Part shown: in pieces, positions 8,764-16,777 of the stretch
Layout: every line of letters starts with the position of its first letter
Position numbering within the stretch: position 1 is the stretch's first letter
Origin: a bacterium
Lineage (GTDB): Bacteria; UBP14; UBA6098; JAFGQG01
Assembly (NCBI GenBank): GCA_016935765.1
Contig: JAFGQG010000045.1
Coordinates: 1 to 32,220 of the forward strand
Direction of reading: 5' to 3'
Length of the DNA: 32,220 nt
Translations under genes and position numbers: made by a program
The notes under the pieces: model-generated
Seen by the model: the letters and a program-made list of their open reading frames with translations, nothing else
What the model was told of the DNA's origin: nothing
Databases searched by the model: none

Positions 8764-10917
8764 TTATTCTTTTATCAGCATAGGAACGATGGACCAATTT
8801 TCCTGGTTTGGTTCTATGCTGCCCATTCTCCACAGTTTATAATAATATACGGTTTCATCTGTCATATCAGTCCCATCGTCGTGATGCACTATAGTAGTTG
8901 AAACCCAATGGTTCCCGGATCCTGATGGTGAATCGGCGGCAAACCCAAGGGTAATCCCTTCGCTTTCGACTCCAGCTACCGTCGCTTTAGTCAGTTTCGT
9001 TTTAAGACCATTAACATCCGTTGCTTCAGCTGAATAATTAGTTAATACAACAACTGAACTACCATTACGATATGTAACGGCTGCTTCACCGACCAGTAAC
9101 CACGATATCGATATTCTGCTGCCATTAATGTATAAATTGAATCCGCGCAAGACTCCTGAATCATACCTTGAGTCATCACATACTCTTAAAGTCCATTTTC
9201 CTTTTGGATTTTCATCATAAAAAGTGGAGAGAGGCTCATCAGGGCTATAACTTCCTTCAAAAGGTGCCGAACCATCTGAGATAGACATGCTTGCATCATC
9301 ATCAAATCTTGTGTAGTTATCGGTTGAACCATAGTTGTTGCCGCTTCCACCATGCCATGATGATAGGTTAACAACAGTTCCGCTCGGGCTGATAAGTTTA
9401 ATAATTAGATCTGCGTCGTAAGTATGTTCAATCCACACTTCAACACCGATATCTGAGATACTCCCGGTCATCTCCCCCACTTCGATTCCAAATTCTACAT
9501 AGTCTTCATCTCCACATCCGTTATCTGGAATGTCAAGGTTGCAGGTACCGTCTAAGCTGAAATCAAAATGCAGATTTGGATCAACGGTGTAACTCTCGGA
9601 GTGCTTAACTTCCTGGTTATAAAAATCTCCTTCAATAGATACTGTTTTGTTAATGAAAAGACTGTCTGTTATTTGTATTCTATTACTGACTCTTGCTGCA
9701 AGGGTATCAACGCATACCTTTGGGCAGCCGTCTGATTCATCGAATGCGATACATATTGAATCTGCGAACTGGGTCAGTTTTATGTTTTTGCCTTCTACGA
9801 GTCTCACACTATCAATTAACCAGGGTTCATCATTTGTTTTAATATGGAAACCGGAACCCGTAGCTGGAGGATCTTGCCATATAACATCACCAGAACCTGT
9901 GGCAGTAAGAACTTGTCCTTCAGTGCCTTTGCTATAACCGTCATAAATGCCTTGTTTGAGAAAGAGATCCCCGGTCACTGACACATCACCGATAAAAAGA
10001 CCTGCAAAATAATCCGGTAATTCACGGTGTTCGAGATCAACGTAACCCATTACTGCGGCAAACGTATCAGCTGAGTCTACACGCTTTTGCCAGATCCCAA
10101 GGCACCCAGCTAAAGTATCATTGTTTGATGACATATAAACACCGGTAGCACCACCATAATATTCGAATACTGGATTTTTTACAGATTTGCACAGTTCGCC
10201 AAAAGCCCATTTTGAGGGGGAGTCTTCGTTATCGATGATTTTTGTGTGTATTGCGCCCGAACCCATATAGTCTGAAAATTCACCATCAAGATCGAGCAGG
10301 GAATATAAATTATATTCAATGTTTCCGGTACCTTTTACCATTAACCCGCCTTCATGATGTTCAGTTTCAATTTTTATATAACCTGGATCGGTAGGAGTTA
10401 TGGTTATGGTTTCACCGTTCCGGTAAACATCTTGTAAATTTTCACCAACACCGGATATATCTTCGCCTGGCTCCCATTTTGCAGAAATTGAATTCCATTT
10501 TAGTATCTGACCATCATTAGCTCCAAGGGATGATAAATTTAGAGCATAAGGACTTGAACCTAACTGGTATCTGCAAAGTTCATTACTATCGATAATAATA
10601 CTAAGCCAATATGGCTTGGAAAAATCCAAAATTCCATTGAAGGGTGTGACAGATCCCAACATGACATTATAGATCCCTTCAGAATTTGGATTGACAGTAT
10701 GGGTTTCCGACCATATTGGGGACTCGGGTGTATCACCCAATGGATCAGGAGGAGTTGTGTAGATTTCATAAGTTATTTGTTTTGGATTAGTTATTGGGTT
10801 TCCGCTTGCGTCAGTTATTCTTGCCTGGTACGGAATAATATGAGGTACCTCCCCAAAAACCAGGTTAACTAACACAAATAATACAAACAAAGCTGCAGAT
10901 AAGTTTATTTTACGCAT
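8764..10917 (-). CDS. Secreted protein with proprotein-convertase P-domain, no protease domain
   Basis: The product is 717 residues. ATG at 10917 is preferred because AAGGAGG (10924-10930, complement) sits 6 nt upstream; an in-frame ATG at 10980 with its own weaker RBS would add 21 Lys/Gln-rich residues. A signal peptide covers 1 to about 22 (ending VFGE). Residues about 25-130 resemble the N-terminal 'IPYQARITDASGNPI ... YEIYT ... LGSVTPF' module of FCB proteins that often carry tail-fibre-like stalks, and 'GQILKWNSISAKWEPGED' continues that pattern. Residues about 460-600 form a P/Homo-B domain (YDADLIIKLISPSGT, LSSWHGGSGNNY, PKGKWTLRVCDDS). P-domains normally follow subtilisin-like proteases; no catalytic triad is present here. 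Unlike its neighbours it lacks the NPFN sorting tail. A binding or structural surface role is inferred. Confidence 0.85.
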   Translation of the reverse strand: MRKINLSAALFVLFVLVNLVFGEVPHIIPYQARITDASGNPITNPKQITYEIYTTPPDPLGDTPESPIWSETHTVNPNSEGIYNVMLGSVTPFNGILDFSKPYWLSIIIDSNELCRYQLGSSPYALNLSSLGANDGQILKWNSISAKWEPGEDISGVGENLQDVYRNGETITITPTDPGYIKIETEHHEGGLMVKGTGNIEYNLYSLLDLDGEFSDYMGSGAIHTKIIDNEDSPSKWAFGELCKSVKNPVFEYYGGATGVYMSSNNDTLAGCLGIWQKRVDSADTFAAVMGYVDLEHRELPDYFAGLFIGDVSVTGDLFLKQGIYDGYSKGTEGQVLTATGSGDVIWQDPPATGSGFHIKTNDEPWLIDSVRLVEGKNIKLTQFADSICIAFDESDGCPKVCVDTLAARVSNRIQITDSLFINKTVSIEGDFYNQEVKHSESYTVDPNLHFDFSLDGTCNLDIPDNGCGDEDYVEFGIEVGEMTGSISDIGVEVWIEHTYDADLIIKLISPSGTVVNLSSWHGGSGNNYGSTDNYTRFDDDASMSISDGSAPFEGSYSPDEPLSTFYDENPKGKWTLRVCDDSRYDSGVLRGFNLYINGSRISISWLLVGEAAVTYRNGSSVVVLTNYSAEATDVNGLKTKLTKATVAGVESEGITLGFAADSPSGSGNHWVSTTIVHHDDGTDMTDETVYYYKLWRMGSIEPNQENWSIVPMLIKE

Positions 10918-10923
10918 CGCGCA

Positions 10924-10930
10924 CCTCCTT
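10924..10930 (-). promoter_or_regulatory. Shine-Dalgarno deciding the start of the P-domain gene
   Basis: On the - strand AAGGAGG lies 6 nt before ATG 10917. A second, in-frame ATG at 10980 is also preceded by AGGAGA. The first has the better match and puts the signal peptide at the N terminus, so 10917 was chosen. Confidence 0.7.
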
Positions 10931-11030
10931 GTTATATTGTTCGCTTTGTTTTGTTGTTTCTTTTCTTTTTTGTTTCCCATTTTCTGTTTCTCCTTTTTTT
11001 GTTTTTTTTCACTATCCTGCTTACTTAATT

Positions 11031-11047
11031 CTCAAATACCGTGCCAA
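11031..11047 (-). promoter_or_regulatory. Candidate sigma-54 (-24/-12) promoter
   Basis: The - strand reads TTGGCACGGTATTTGAG. It matches YTGGCACG-N4-TTGC at every position except the final C (A here). The -24 GG is at 11045-11044. Transcription would begin near 11020, giving an A-rich leader of about 100 nt to the P-domain gene at 10917. A TTAATC/GATTAA inverted repeat at 11114-11133, about 100 bp upstream of that start, is at a suitable distance for an activator site. An NtrC-type activator is encoded about 6 kb away in this window. Experimental support is absent. Confidence 0.5.
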
Positions 11048-11335
11048 AGCCTTCATGTCGAGCCATTCATTTTATCAATATGTTGATATACAATGACTTA
11101 CACAGAACAATAATTAATCAATCTCTGGATTAAGTTGCCAATTGTCTCTGTTTACTGTGGAAATAATTCAACAACATGTGGAAGTCATTAGACATAGATG
11201 ATTCTGGAAATTGCATGGATGCAGTGGAATAACATCAATTAAAAAATGGATGCTAGAATAGAAAGCTGGATTAAAGCTTTATTGGAAAAGATTTACTTGT
11301 TAATTTTAAACATGCAGGAACAACACAAACCTTAT

Positions 11336-11369
11336 AAAAAATATCCTTATTTTTGAAATAGTGGATATT
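11336..11369 (-). terminator. AT-rich intrinsic terminator of the 962-residue secreted protein gene
   Basis: Directly after the stop codon at 11371-11373 the - strand reads AATATCC (11369-11363), an inner TATTT/AAATA stem, then GGATATT (11346-11340), followed by a T run. The stem is GC-poor but the form and position fit a terminator for the block D operon. Confidence 0.6.
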
Positions 11370-11370
11370 A

Positions 11371-14259
11371 TTACTTGAGTAATATTATTTTCAGAGTTTT
11401 AACAATGCCGTATTGGGATTGGATTCTGAAGAAATATACTCCTCCTTTTGCGGGACTACCATAATCATTACTCCCGTTCCACTCGATATTATGCCACCCG
11501 CGGGAATATTCTCTCTCAGAAAAGGTCTTTACCATTTCACCGCGAACATTTACAATCCAGGATTTTAATTTGATGGTACCCTTGTTTCCTGAAATCCTAA
11601 AACGTATATTAGTACAGCTGTTGAATGGATTAGGGAAAGCAGGCATTAGAGAAAAATGATCAGAAGTAACTTGAATTTGGCTTAAACCGGATCCAGGATA
11701 AAGCCTTTTACTAACTTCACCGTAAATCGATTCTGGTAAGGCTTCACTAAGGTTTCTCGTGTACAATTCTTCGTAAGTAAACCTATCACTTCCCCTGCTG
11801 TGATTGAAAAGGGTATATGTTGCTAACAAAGTAATATCATTATTGGGTGTGATGTTTCTTGTATGTTCGGTGTTTCCGTCACTCCAACCAGAGAATCGAA
11901 ACTCGGTGAATCCTTCTCTGTGAATGAAGGGAACACTTATAGTGTGCTCTTCACCAGCAGGACTATAAAACGAAGAACCGGAACGGTATCCAACACCGTC
12001 GTATAATATTGAATCTTCAATTTCATTGATAACTGTAACTGTAATAAAGGGAATCCATTGTATTTTCCCCTTTGATGTATAGCTGTCAGAAACATCATCA
12101 TCGAAATCTTCTCCTTTAAATTCCCCCTCTGCATCACCGAAAATTACTAATCCAGGTCTCACTGTTGTTCTTACATTACTATTCCCACTCCATGTATTCT
12201 CAGGAAAAACCGGTCTAATTATTTTGAAAATTTCATTATTATTTAAAGTCAGTAGTGTTCCTCTATAATCTCCATTTCTGAAAGTACAATAGTCGAAATC
12301 CAGACTGTCATCACCCGTGTTTTCTCCAATAAATGCTCCGAAATTTACATGTATACCAGATCTATTCATATATTCGAAGGTTGTGTTCATGGCACATATC
12401 CTTCCTCCTGGTTCGATTTCGAAACTATAATAATTATCACAGCTGTTTGTAACCATACCACCAGTAGTTATAAATGTACCTAGGACTGTGCAATTTCCAG
12501 GTATGCCCGGTCCATCACCCAATTTGAGAATTTTATCCTGCTTATCGTAAACAGCCCCTGGACTTATAGATAGACCTATGCTGCCTGAAACCCTAAATAC
12601 TTCGCTATGTTGAGTCCGGATACCGGAAGCTATTATTACATTATAAAATGTTGTTGAACCTGTGATATTTCCATCTCCAGAAAACTTTACTGTATTGTTA
12701 TTGTGTTCAAACCTCCCTGCCCCCTGATCCCAATTTCCAGAGCATCTTATCATATAACCATTTGCATCAAGCGATTTAGAGAAGTTGGTGAATACTATAT
12801 CTCCATAAGCTTCGATCCTGCTTCTAAGATACAATGTAAAAGGATTTGTATTGTTTTTACCTATGTGAATTCCCCCAAAGTGATTGTCCACCGAAGACTT
12901 GATAGTTTGTCTTTCTCCATCCCCAAAGAAATATGTTGCACATTCTCCATCTTGCTGGAAGCTTCCATCATCATCCTCCCATTCATCTCCACAAAATATA
13001 ATTTCACCGCCTGTGGAATACCAGTTTCCAATTACAGTGACATTACTATCAATATGCAAAGTTTTCGCAGATTGTTGAAAAATGCCTTCAACATCGAAGT
13101 TACCGTTTATATATACTATACCATCTCCGAAAGTTGACAATAATTCAGCTTCGGGTTGAATGGTCAGGTTCCTTGATATGTTAGCGCCGTCGGGGCAGTA
13201 ACCTAAGTCTGGATAATGAGAGCATTCAGGTGGAATGAACACGTTCATCTCAGCATCTGGTACCTCGTGGTTTTCCCAGTTCAACGTATCTGTCCAGTCA
13301 GAACTCTCACTCCCATACCAGTACCCGGGTCTTCCATACTTTATTTTCAGGTAGGTAAGGTCACCATCGAGAATAATCCCACGATCGTTATCGGGATTAT
13401 GCATTTTTAATCCAACTGCAAACCAATCTTTAGAGAGATTATTTTCGATATCAACATCTGCATCACGTCCCAGAGCGAAGTATCCGTTTTCATGTTCCCT
13501 GCCCGTATATTCGAAGAAGACCGCTTCACAATAACACAGGTTATCACCGGATTCCTCCCATACATCTCTTGGTTCTCCACCAATAGTGTCACATCTATGG
13601 ATATCTATATATACGAAGTCTTCATCGAATCCATCGTATTGCCAATTCTTAATAAAGAAGCGTATTTGAGTGTCAATTATCTTAGCGTCATCAGGAATAG
13701 ATGAGATATCCCATATCATCTGTACCCTATAATACTCATCGTAATCATCATAATCCCTCCCTATAGCGCAATCATAGTAGTAGTCACCACCGAAACCACC
13801 TGGCTGATCATAATGAAAAGAATCACAACTATATGATGACCATAAATATTCATCCTCCTCCTCACTGTAATAAGTGTTGAAAAACTGAGGAAATCTCTCA
13901 CTGTACATGCCGGCATCTGGATCAGGCCACCTGAATAATGCTCTGGGTTCCAGATGACTATTCTCACGGTAGTCATTTAATATCTCTCTTTTTGTTTTTC
14001 TGATTCTGATAATTGCTGAAATGCTGCCATCTGTATTTTGAAAGTGATTTACACCATCGCTTCGTAATTCTATTATTTCAGATGTGGAATCGAACTCGGT
14101 TGATATTTTATTGTCAGTAGAGTTTTCATGAATACCGTCTCTTTCAATATCCCTATCATCGTTTAAATTGTGACAAGCATAGTTGCTATTAAAGATAAAA
14201 GCAATCCACATAATAGCAATAAGCAGTTTTATAATACTTTTATTTAGTTTTTTGTTCAT
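11371..14259 (-). CDS. Large secreted protein with beta-sandwich, filamentous-type, InlB-B-like and C-terminal sorting domains
   Basis: The product is 962 residues; ATG 14259 has CAGGAG closely upstream. The N terminus is a signal peptide (about 1-28, core IIKLLIAIMWIAFIF). Residues about 110-310 look like a DNRLRE/TGF-propeptide-like beta-sandwich (RVQMIWDISSIPDDAKI, 'ALGRDADVDIENN'), very rich in Asp, Glu and Tyr. From about 313 the segment 'WTDTLNWENHEVPDAEMNV' opens a filamentous, beta-helix-like stretch. Residues about 740-825 resemble a divergent InlB-B repeat ('FRFSGWSDGNTEHTRNITPNNDITLLATY'-like; key residues FSGWSDG and LLATY). The C-terminal ~85 residues carry PAFPNPFN, GGVYFFRI and end LKIILLK, a sorting-like domain. 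It begins only 19 bp after a PAS kinase gene and so may be co-transcribed with block D signalling genes. No enzyme motif was seen; the surface role is inferred. Confidence 0.85.
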   Translation of the reverse strand: MNKKLNKSIIKLLIAIMWIAFIFNSNYACHNLNDDRDIERDGIHENSTDNKISTEFDSTSEIIELRSDGVNHFQNTDGSISAIIRIRKTKREILNDYRENSHLEPRALFRWPDPDAGMYSERFPQFFNTYYSEEEDEYLWSSYSCDSFHYDQPGGFGGDYYYDCAIGRDYDDYDEYYRVQMIWDISSIPDDAKIIDTQIRFFIKNWQYDGFDEDFVYIDIHRCDTIGGEPRDVWEESGDNLCYCEAVFFEYTGREHENGYFALGRDADVDIENNLSKDWFAVGLKMHNPDNDRGIILDGDLTYLKIKYGRPGYWYGSESSDWTDTLNWENHEVPDAEMNVFIPPECSHYPDLGYCPDGANISRNLTIQPEAELLSTFGDGIVYINGNFDVEGIFQQSAKTLHIDSNVTVIGNWYSTGGEIIFCGDEWEDDDGSFQQDGECATYFFGDGERQTIKSSVDNHFGGIHIGKNNTNPFTLYLRSRIEAYGDIVFTNFSKSLDANGYMIRCSGNWDQGAGRFEHNNNTVKFSGDGNITGSTTFYNVIIASGIRTQHSEVFRVSGSIGLSISPGAVYDKQDKILKLGDGPGIPGNCTVLGTFITTGGMVTNSCDNYYSFEIEPGGRICAMNTTFEYMNRSGIHVNFGAFIGENTGDDSLDFDYCTFRNGDYRGTLLTLNNNEIFKIIRPVFPENTWSGNSNVRTTVRPGLVIFGDAEGEFKGEDFDDDVSDSYTSKGKIQWIPFITVTVINEIEDSILYDGVGYRSGSSFYSPAGEEHTISVPFIHREGFTEFRFSGWSDGNTEHTRNITPNNDITLLATYTLFNHSRGSDRFTYEELYTRNLSEALPESIYGEVSKRLYPGSGLSQIQVTSDHFSLMPAFPNPFNSCTNIRFRISGNKGTIKLKSWIVNVRGEMVKTFSEREYSRGWHNIEWNGSNDYGSPAKGGVYFFRIQSQYGIVKTLKIILLK

Positions 14260-14278
14260 GTTGCTCTCCTGTTTTTAT

Positions 14279-15187
14279 TCATTCGTTTTCAATCTGGGGG
14301 AGTACTATTCTTACAGTTGTTCCTTCACCTGGTTTACTTTGTAATTTTATTTCACCATCATGATTATTAACGAAGGATTTAGCAATGGACAGCCCGAGAC
14401 CTATTGATTTATCATCCAGTTTTGTAGTATAGAAAGGCTCAAAAGCATAGTTCAAAACTTCCTGTTTCATGCCTACTCCATTGTCTATTATCTCGATCAC
14501 GATCTCTTTGCTTTTTTTGTTTCCAAATGCCTCTGATTTTTCTTTCTTTATTAAATTAATTTCCATAGTCCCTCCGTTTGGCATTGCATTTTTAATCTTA
14601 TTAATAATTACAGGTATGTTTTTTTCATCTACTTGAGGCCTTTTTTCCAGATATTCTACACCGCTGAGGATTATTCCAAGAGGATTTTTTAATTCGTGTG
14701 AAATCCCACTTGCGAACCTGGAAAGAGCTGCGATTTTTTCCGAATGTATTAGCTGACATTGCACCTTGTTCAAATTCTCATTTGCCCTTTTTAACTTAAG
14801 TTCATTATGTTTTCTTACAGTTATATCCCTGGCTATACCAAGAACCATAGTGTGTTTGTAGAACTTAACCGGGAACGTTCTGATTTCCACGATTCTCTTC
14901 GAACCGTCTTTTCTCTTTAATGTGAACTCGTCTGGACCGGTAGGTTTACCTTTTAAGTTCTGCTGTAATAATTTTGTGGCTTTTTTGATCTCTGAAGGAG
15001 AAAGAATTTTAAGTCTTGCAATGTTTCTGGAGACTAGTTCCTCTTTATTGTATCCGATTATTCGTTCAGCTTCTTTATTCCCATCTATAAAATTTCCTTT
15101 AAAGTCTGTTAAGTAATATGCATCAGGTGCATAATCGAAAAGTATCCTCAGTAGTTCTGTATTGTTTCTAAGATCTATATCGGGCAT
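14279..15187 (-). CDS. PAS histidine kinase with in-frame internal deletion in DHp/ATPase core
   Basis: The product is 302 residues. A PAS domain covers about 10-125 (ending LGIARDITVRKH), then a short coiled coil and a HisKA H box with phospho-acceptor H164 (SGISHELKNPLG). After 'EYLEKR' the sequence runs within 20 residues to AMPNGGTMEIN. In the paralogous kinase at 18965-20845 the same interval is about 101 residues. So roughly 80 residues are missing: the second DHp helix, the linker, and the start of the ATPase domain including the N-box Asn. The G1 (DNGVGM), F (FEPFYTTK) and G2 (GLGLSIAK) boxes remain. The frame is open, so this is not a frameshifted pseudogene. Catalysis is doubtful. 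It follows the PAS-PAS membrane protein by 59 bp and precedes the 962-residue gene by 19 bp; the RBS is weak. The name is certain, activity is not. Confidence 0.85.
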   Translation of the reverse strand: MPDIDLRNNTELLRILFDYAPDAYYLTDFKGNFIDGNKEAERIIGYNKEELVSRNIARLKILSPSEIKKATKLLQQNLKGKPTGPDEFTLKRKDGSKRIVEIRTFPVKFYKHTMVLGIARDITVRKHNELKLKRANENLNKVQCQLIHSEKIAALSRFASGISHELKNPLGIILSGVEYLEKRPQVDEKNIPVIINKIKNAMPNGGTMEINLIKKEKSEAFGNKKSKEIVIEIIDNGVGMKQEVLNYAFEPFYTTKLDDKSIGLGLSIAKSFVNNHDGEIKLQSKPGEGTTVRIVLPQIENE

Positions 15188-15246
15188 ATTCCAGATTCCT
15201 TATTTACTCGTTTTCTCATGATTGGTATTTTTCTTTCAATTCTCTT

Positions 15247-16272
15247 TCAAATCTGGATATTTTGTTCGCTTAGATTATGATCATAAGTACTTTCCAGACT
15301 ATATACTTCTTCTATCAATTTCTGGTTTGTTATATCTTCTATAGCTACCCCAACTTTAGATTTTGGCATGCAAAATATATGTACTTTTAATACTCTTTCG
15401 ATATTACTGTGGTTAAAGCATATTTCGTCAGCAACTATCGATCTTTGGGTTTTTAGTACTTTTTGAAAGGCTTCTATGAATCTGGTTTTATGTCCGTTGG
15501 GCCAGATTTTATTGAAATCTTTACCCTTTGAATCATCAAGAACGATGCTGGTCATTCGTTCAGCTTCCTTATTGCAATCGAGAAGTAAGAACTTGTCTGG
15601 TGCTTGATATTGGTATATGAACAGACCTAATGGAATAGCCAACATAATGTCGTTTAAGGTCTGCTGGGAATCTCTAAGCAGGTCTTTTGCTGATAACTTT
15701 TCAGTTATATCTCTCAGTAGAAGAACTGTTTCATCATAGTTGCCGAGTTTGTTACCAATAATTTCAAGGTATATAGCCTCTCCGTCTTTTTTCCTCCCAA
15801 CTATAGTACCTATATGATAACCATCCCTTTCTACTTTTGAAAAAATGGCATGCCACCAGCTCAGGTCGTATGGAATAGGGGGATATAATATATTAATTCT
15901 CTTATCGATTATTTCGTCAACTTCATAACCGAACATTCTCTTAACTGAATTGTTGCAGGCAACTATATGTCTGTTTTTATCAATAACCAGTAGAGTATCA
16001 GGATCTATGCTTGAAATGATCGATTCCAATTCAGCTTGTTTTCGAGATGCGCATTTCCATCGCCTGAAAGCTAACCACATTGTACCCGCAATTAATAGAA
16101 AGACAAGGTTAATTACGAATTCCACCAAAGGTTTCTGTGAATAAAGCGCAAGAATGGAGTATATTTTATCCATAAGATTAATTGCAAGACTAAATCCTGA
16201 AAAGAGCAGAGCCAAAAAGAGTACAACTACAAGGTCGATAAGCATCCTTTTACTTTTAACATGATGTTTCAT
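15247..16272 (-). CDS. Membrane-anchored PAS-PAS sensor without an output domain
   Basis: The product is 341 residues; GGAGG lies upstream of ATG 16272. Two membrane helices (about 10-30 and 47-67) are followed by PAS 1 (about 80-190, ending ETVLLLRDITEK) and PAS 2 (about 200-320, ending VGVAIEDITNQK). Only about 20 residues remain after PAS 2, with no kinase, cyclase or HTH domain. The membrane segment and PAS 1 are clearly paralogous to the kinase at 21501-22862 (shared GYHxG, VGR, EI..GKL, VLLLRDI). Its own output may be the PAS kinase encoded next (15187), making a split sensor kinase, or it may have lost its kinase. It sits between a receiver gene (67 bp upstream) and that kinase. Confidence 0.87.
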   Translation of the reverse strand: MKHHVKSKRMLIDLVVVLFLALLFSGFSLAINLMDKIYSILALYSQKPLVEFVINLVFLLIAGTMWLAFRRWKCASRKQAELESIISSIDPDTLLVIDKNRHIVACNNSVKRMFGYEVDEIIDKRINILYPPIPYDLSWWHAIFSKVERDGYHIGTIVGRKKDGEAIYLEIIGNKLGNYDETVLLLRDITEKLSAKDLLRDSQQTLNDIMLAIPLGLFIYQYQAPDKFLLLDCNKEAERMTSIVLDDSKGKDFNKIWPNGHKTRFIEAFQKVLKTQRSIVADEICFNHSNIERVLKVHIFCMPKSKVGVAIEDITNQKLIEEVYSLESTYDHNLSEQNIQI

Positions 16273-16339
16273 TTTAAACCTCCTATAGCTTCAATAAAAA
16301 CATCTTTTTATTTCTTTTTCTCCAATAGATTTTTCAAGT

Positions 16340-16777
16340 TTATTTGTAATTAGGATATACAATTTTTTTTCTATCCAGCCAATTAGCGAATCTTTTCCGT
16401 TTGATAGCAGTTCTCAAGGTATTATTTAGCCATTCATTATAGAACTGCCCTTTGATCAGATAATCTTGAACCCCCTTCTTCATTGCAGTTATGGCAAGCG
16501 ATTCATCGACCACGTCAGTAAGTATTACGATCGGAATATCTCTGACTACTGACATCAGCAAGTTCAATGCATTAAGACCCTTGCTATCTGGCAACCTCAG
16601 GTTCAGTAAAATGACATCATAATCTTCCTCCTTTAATTCTTCTAAACCAGTAGCTAGTTTATCTGTCCATTTAGTTTCAAAAATAACTGGCTTACTTTGT
16701 TTCAGAAGATCTTCTATAATACGGGCATCGATAGGATCACTCTCTATCATCAACAGTTTTAGTCTTTCCTGTTTCAT
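16340..16777 (-). CDS. Single-domain pseudo-receiver (phospho-acceptor Asp replaced by Asn)
   Basis: The product is 145 residues, a CheY-like fold of the Rcp1 type (MIESDPIDARIIEDLL at the N terminus). At the phosphorylation site, DVILLNLRLPDSKG, residue 59 is Asn (codon AAC, 16603-16601 on the complement) where Asp is expected. The acidic pair of beta-1 is also altered (ES instead of ED/DD). The switch Thr (VILTDVVDES) and the conserved Lys (DYLIKGQ) remain. AAGGAGG lies 7 nt before ATG 16777. It is the first gene of block D, with no gene upstream for 387 bp. It probably cannot take a phosphoryl group in the usual way and may act as a constitutive or protein-binding receiver. Confidence 0.9.
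   Translation of the reverse strand: MKQERLKLLMIESDPIDARIIEDLLKQSKPVIFETKWTDKLATGLEELKEEDYDVILLNLRLPDSKGLNALNLLMSVVRDIPIVILTDVVDESLAITAMKKGVQDYLIKGQFYNEWLNNTLRTAIKRKRFANWLDRKKIVYPNYK

Larger units (their letters stand above)
10931..11370. other. Intergenic region upstream of the P-domain operon
   Basis: There is no credible gene here. It holds a long A-rich (on the - strand) leader from about 10931 to 11010, the sigma-54-like promoter at 11031-11047, a TTAATC/GATTAA inverted repeat at 11114-11133, and the terminator of the 962-residue gene at 11336-11369. The stretch 11135-11335 shows nothing recognisable. Confidence 0.6.

Noticed and set aside
8729..8833. 35-residue N-terminal extension of the small sorting-domain protein
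   Set aside because: It overlaps the P-domain gene, and a good SD plus signal peptide begins at 8728.
14279..16272. Single split gene (frameshift) joining the PAS-PAS protein and the deleted kinase
   Set aside because: There are 59 non-coding bases, separate stop and start, and the second protein begins with its own complete PAS domain, so these look like two genes.
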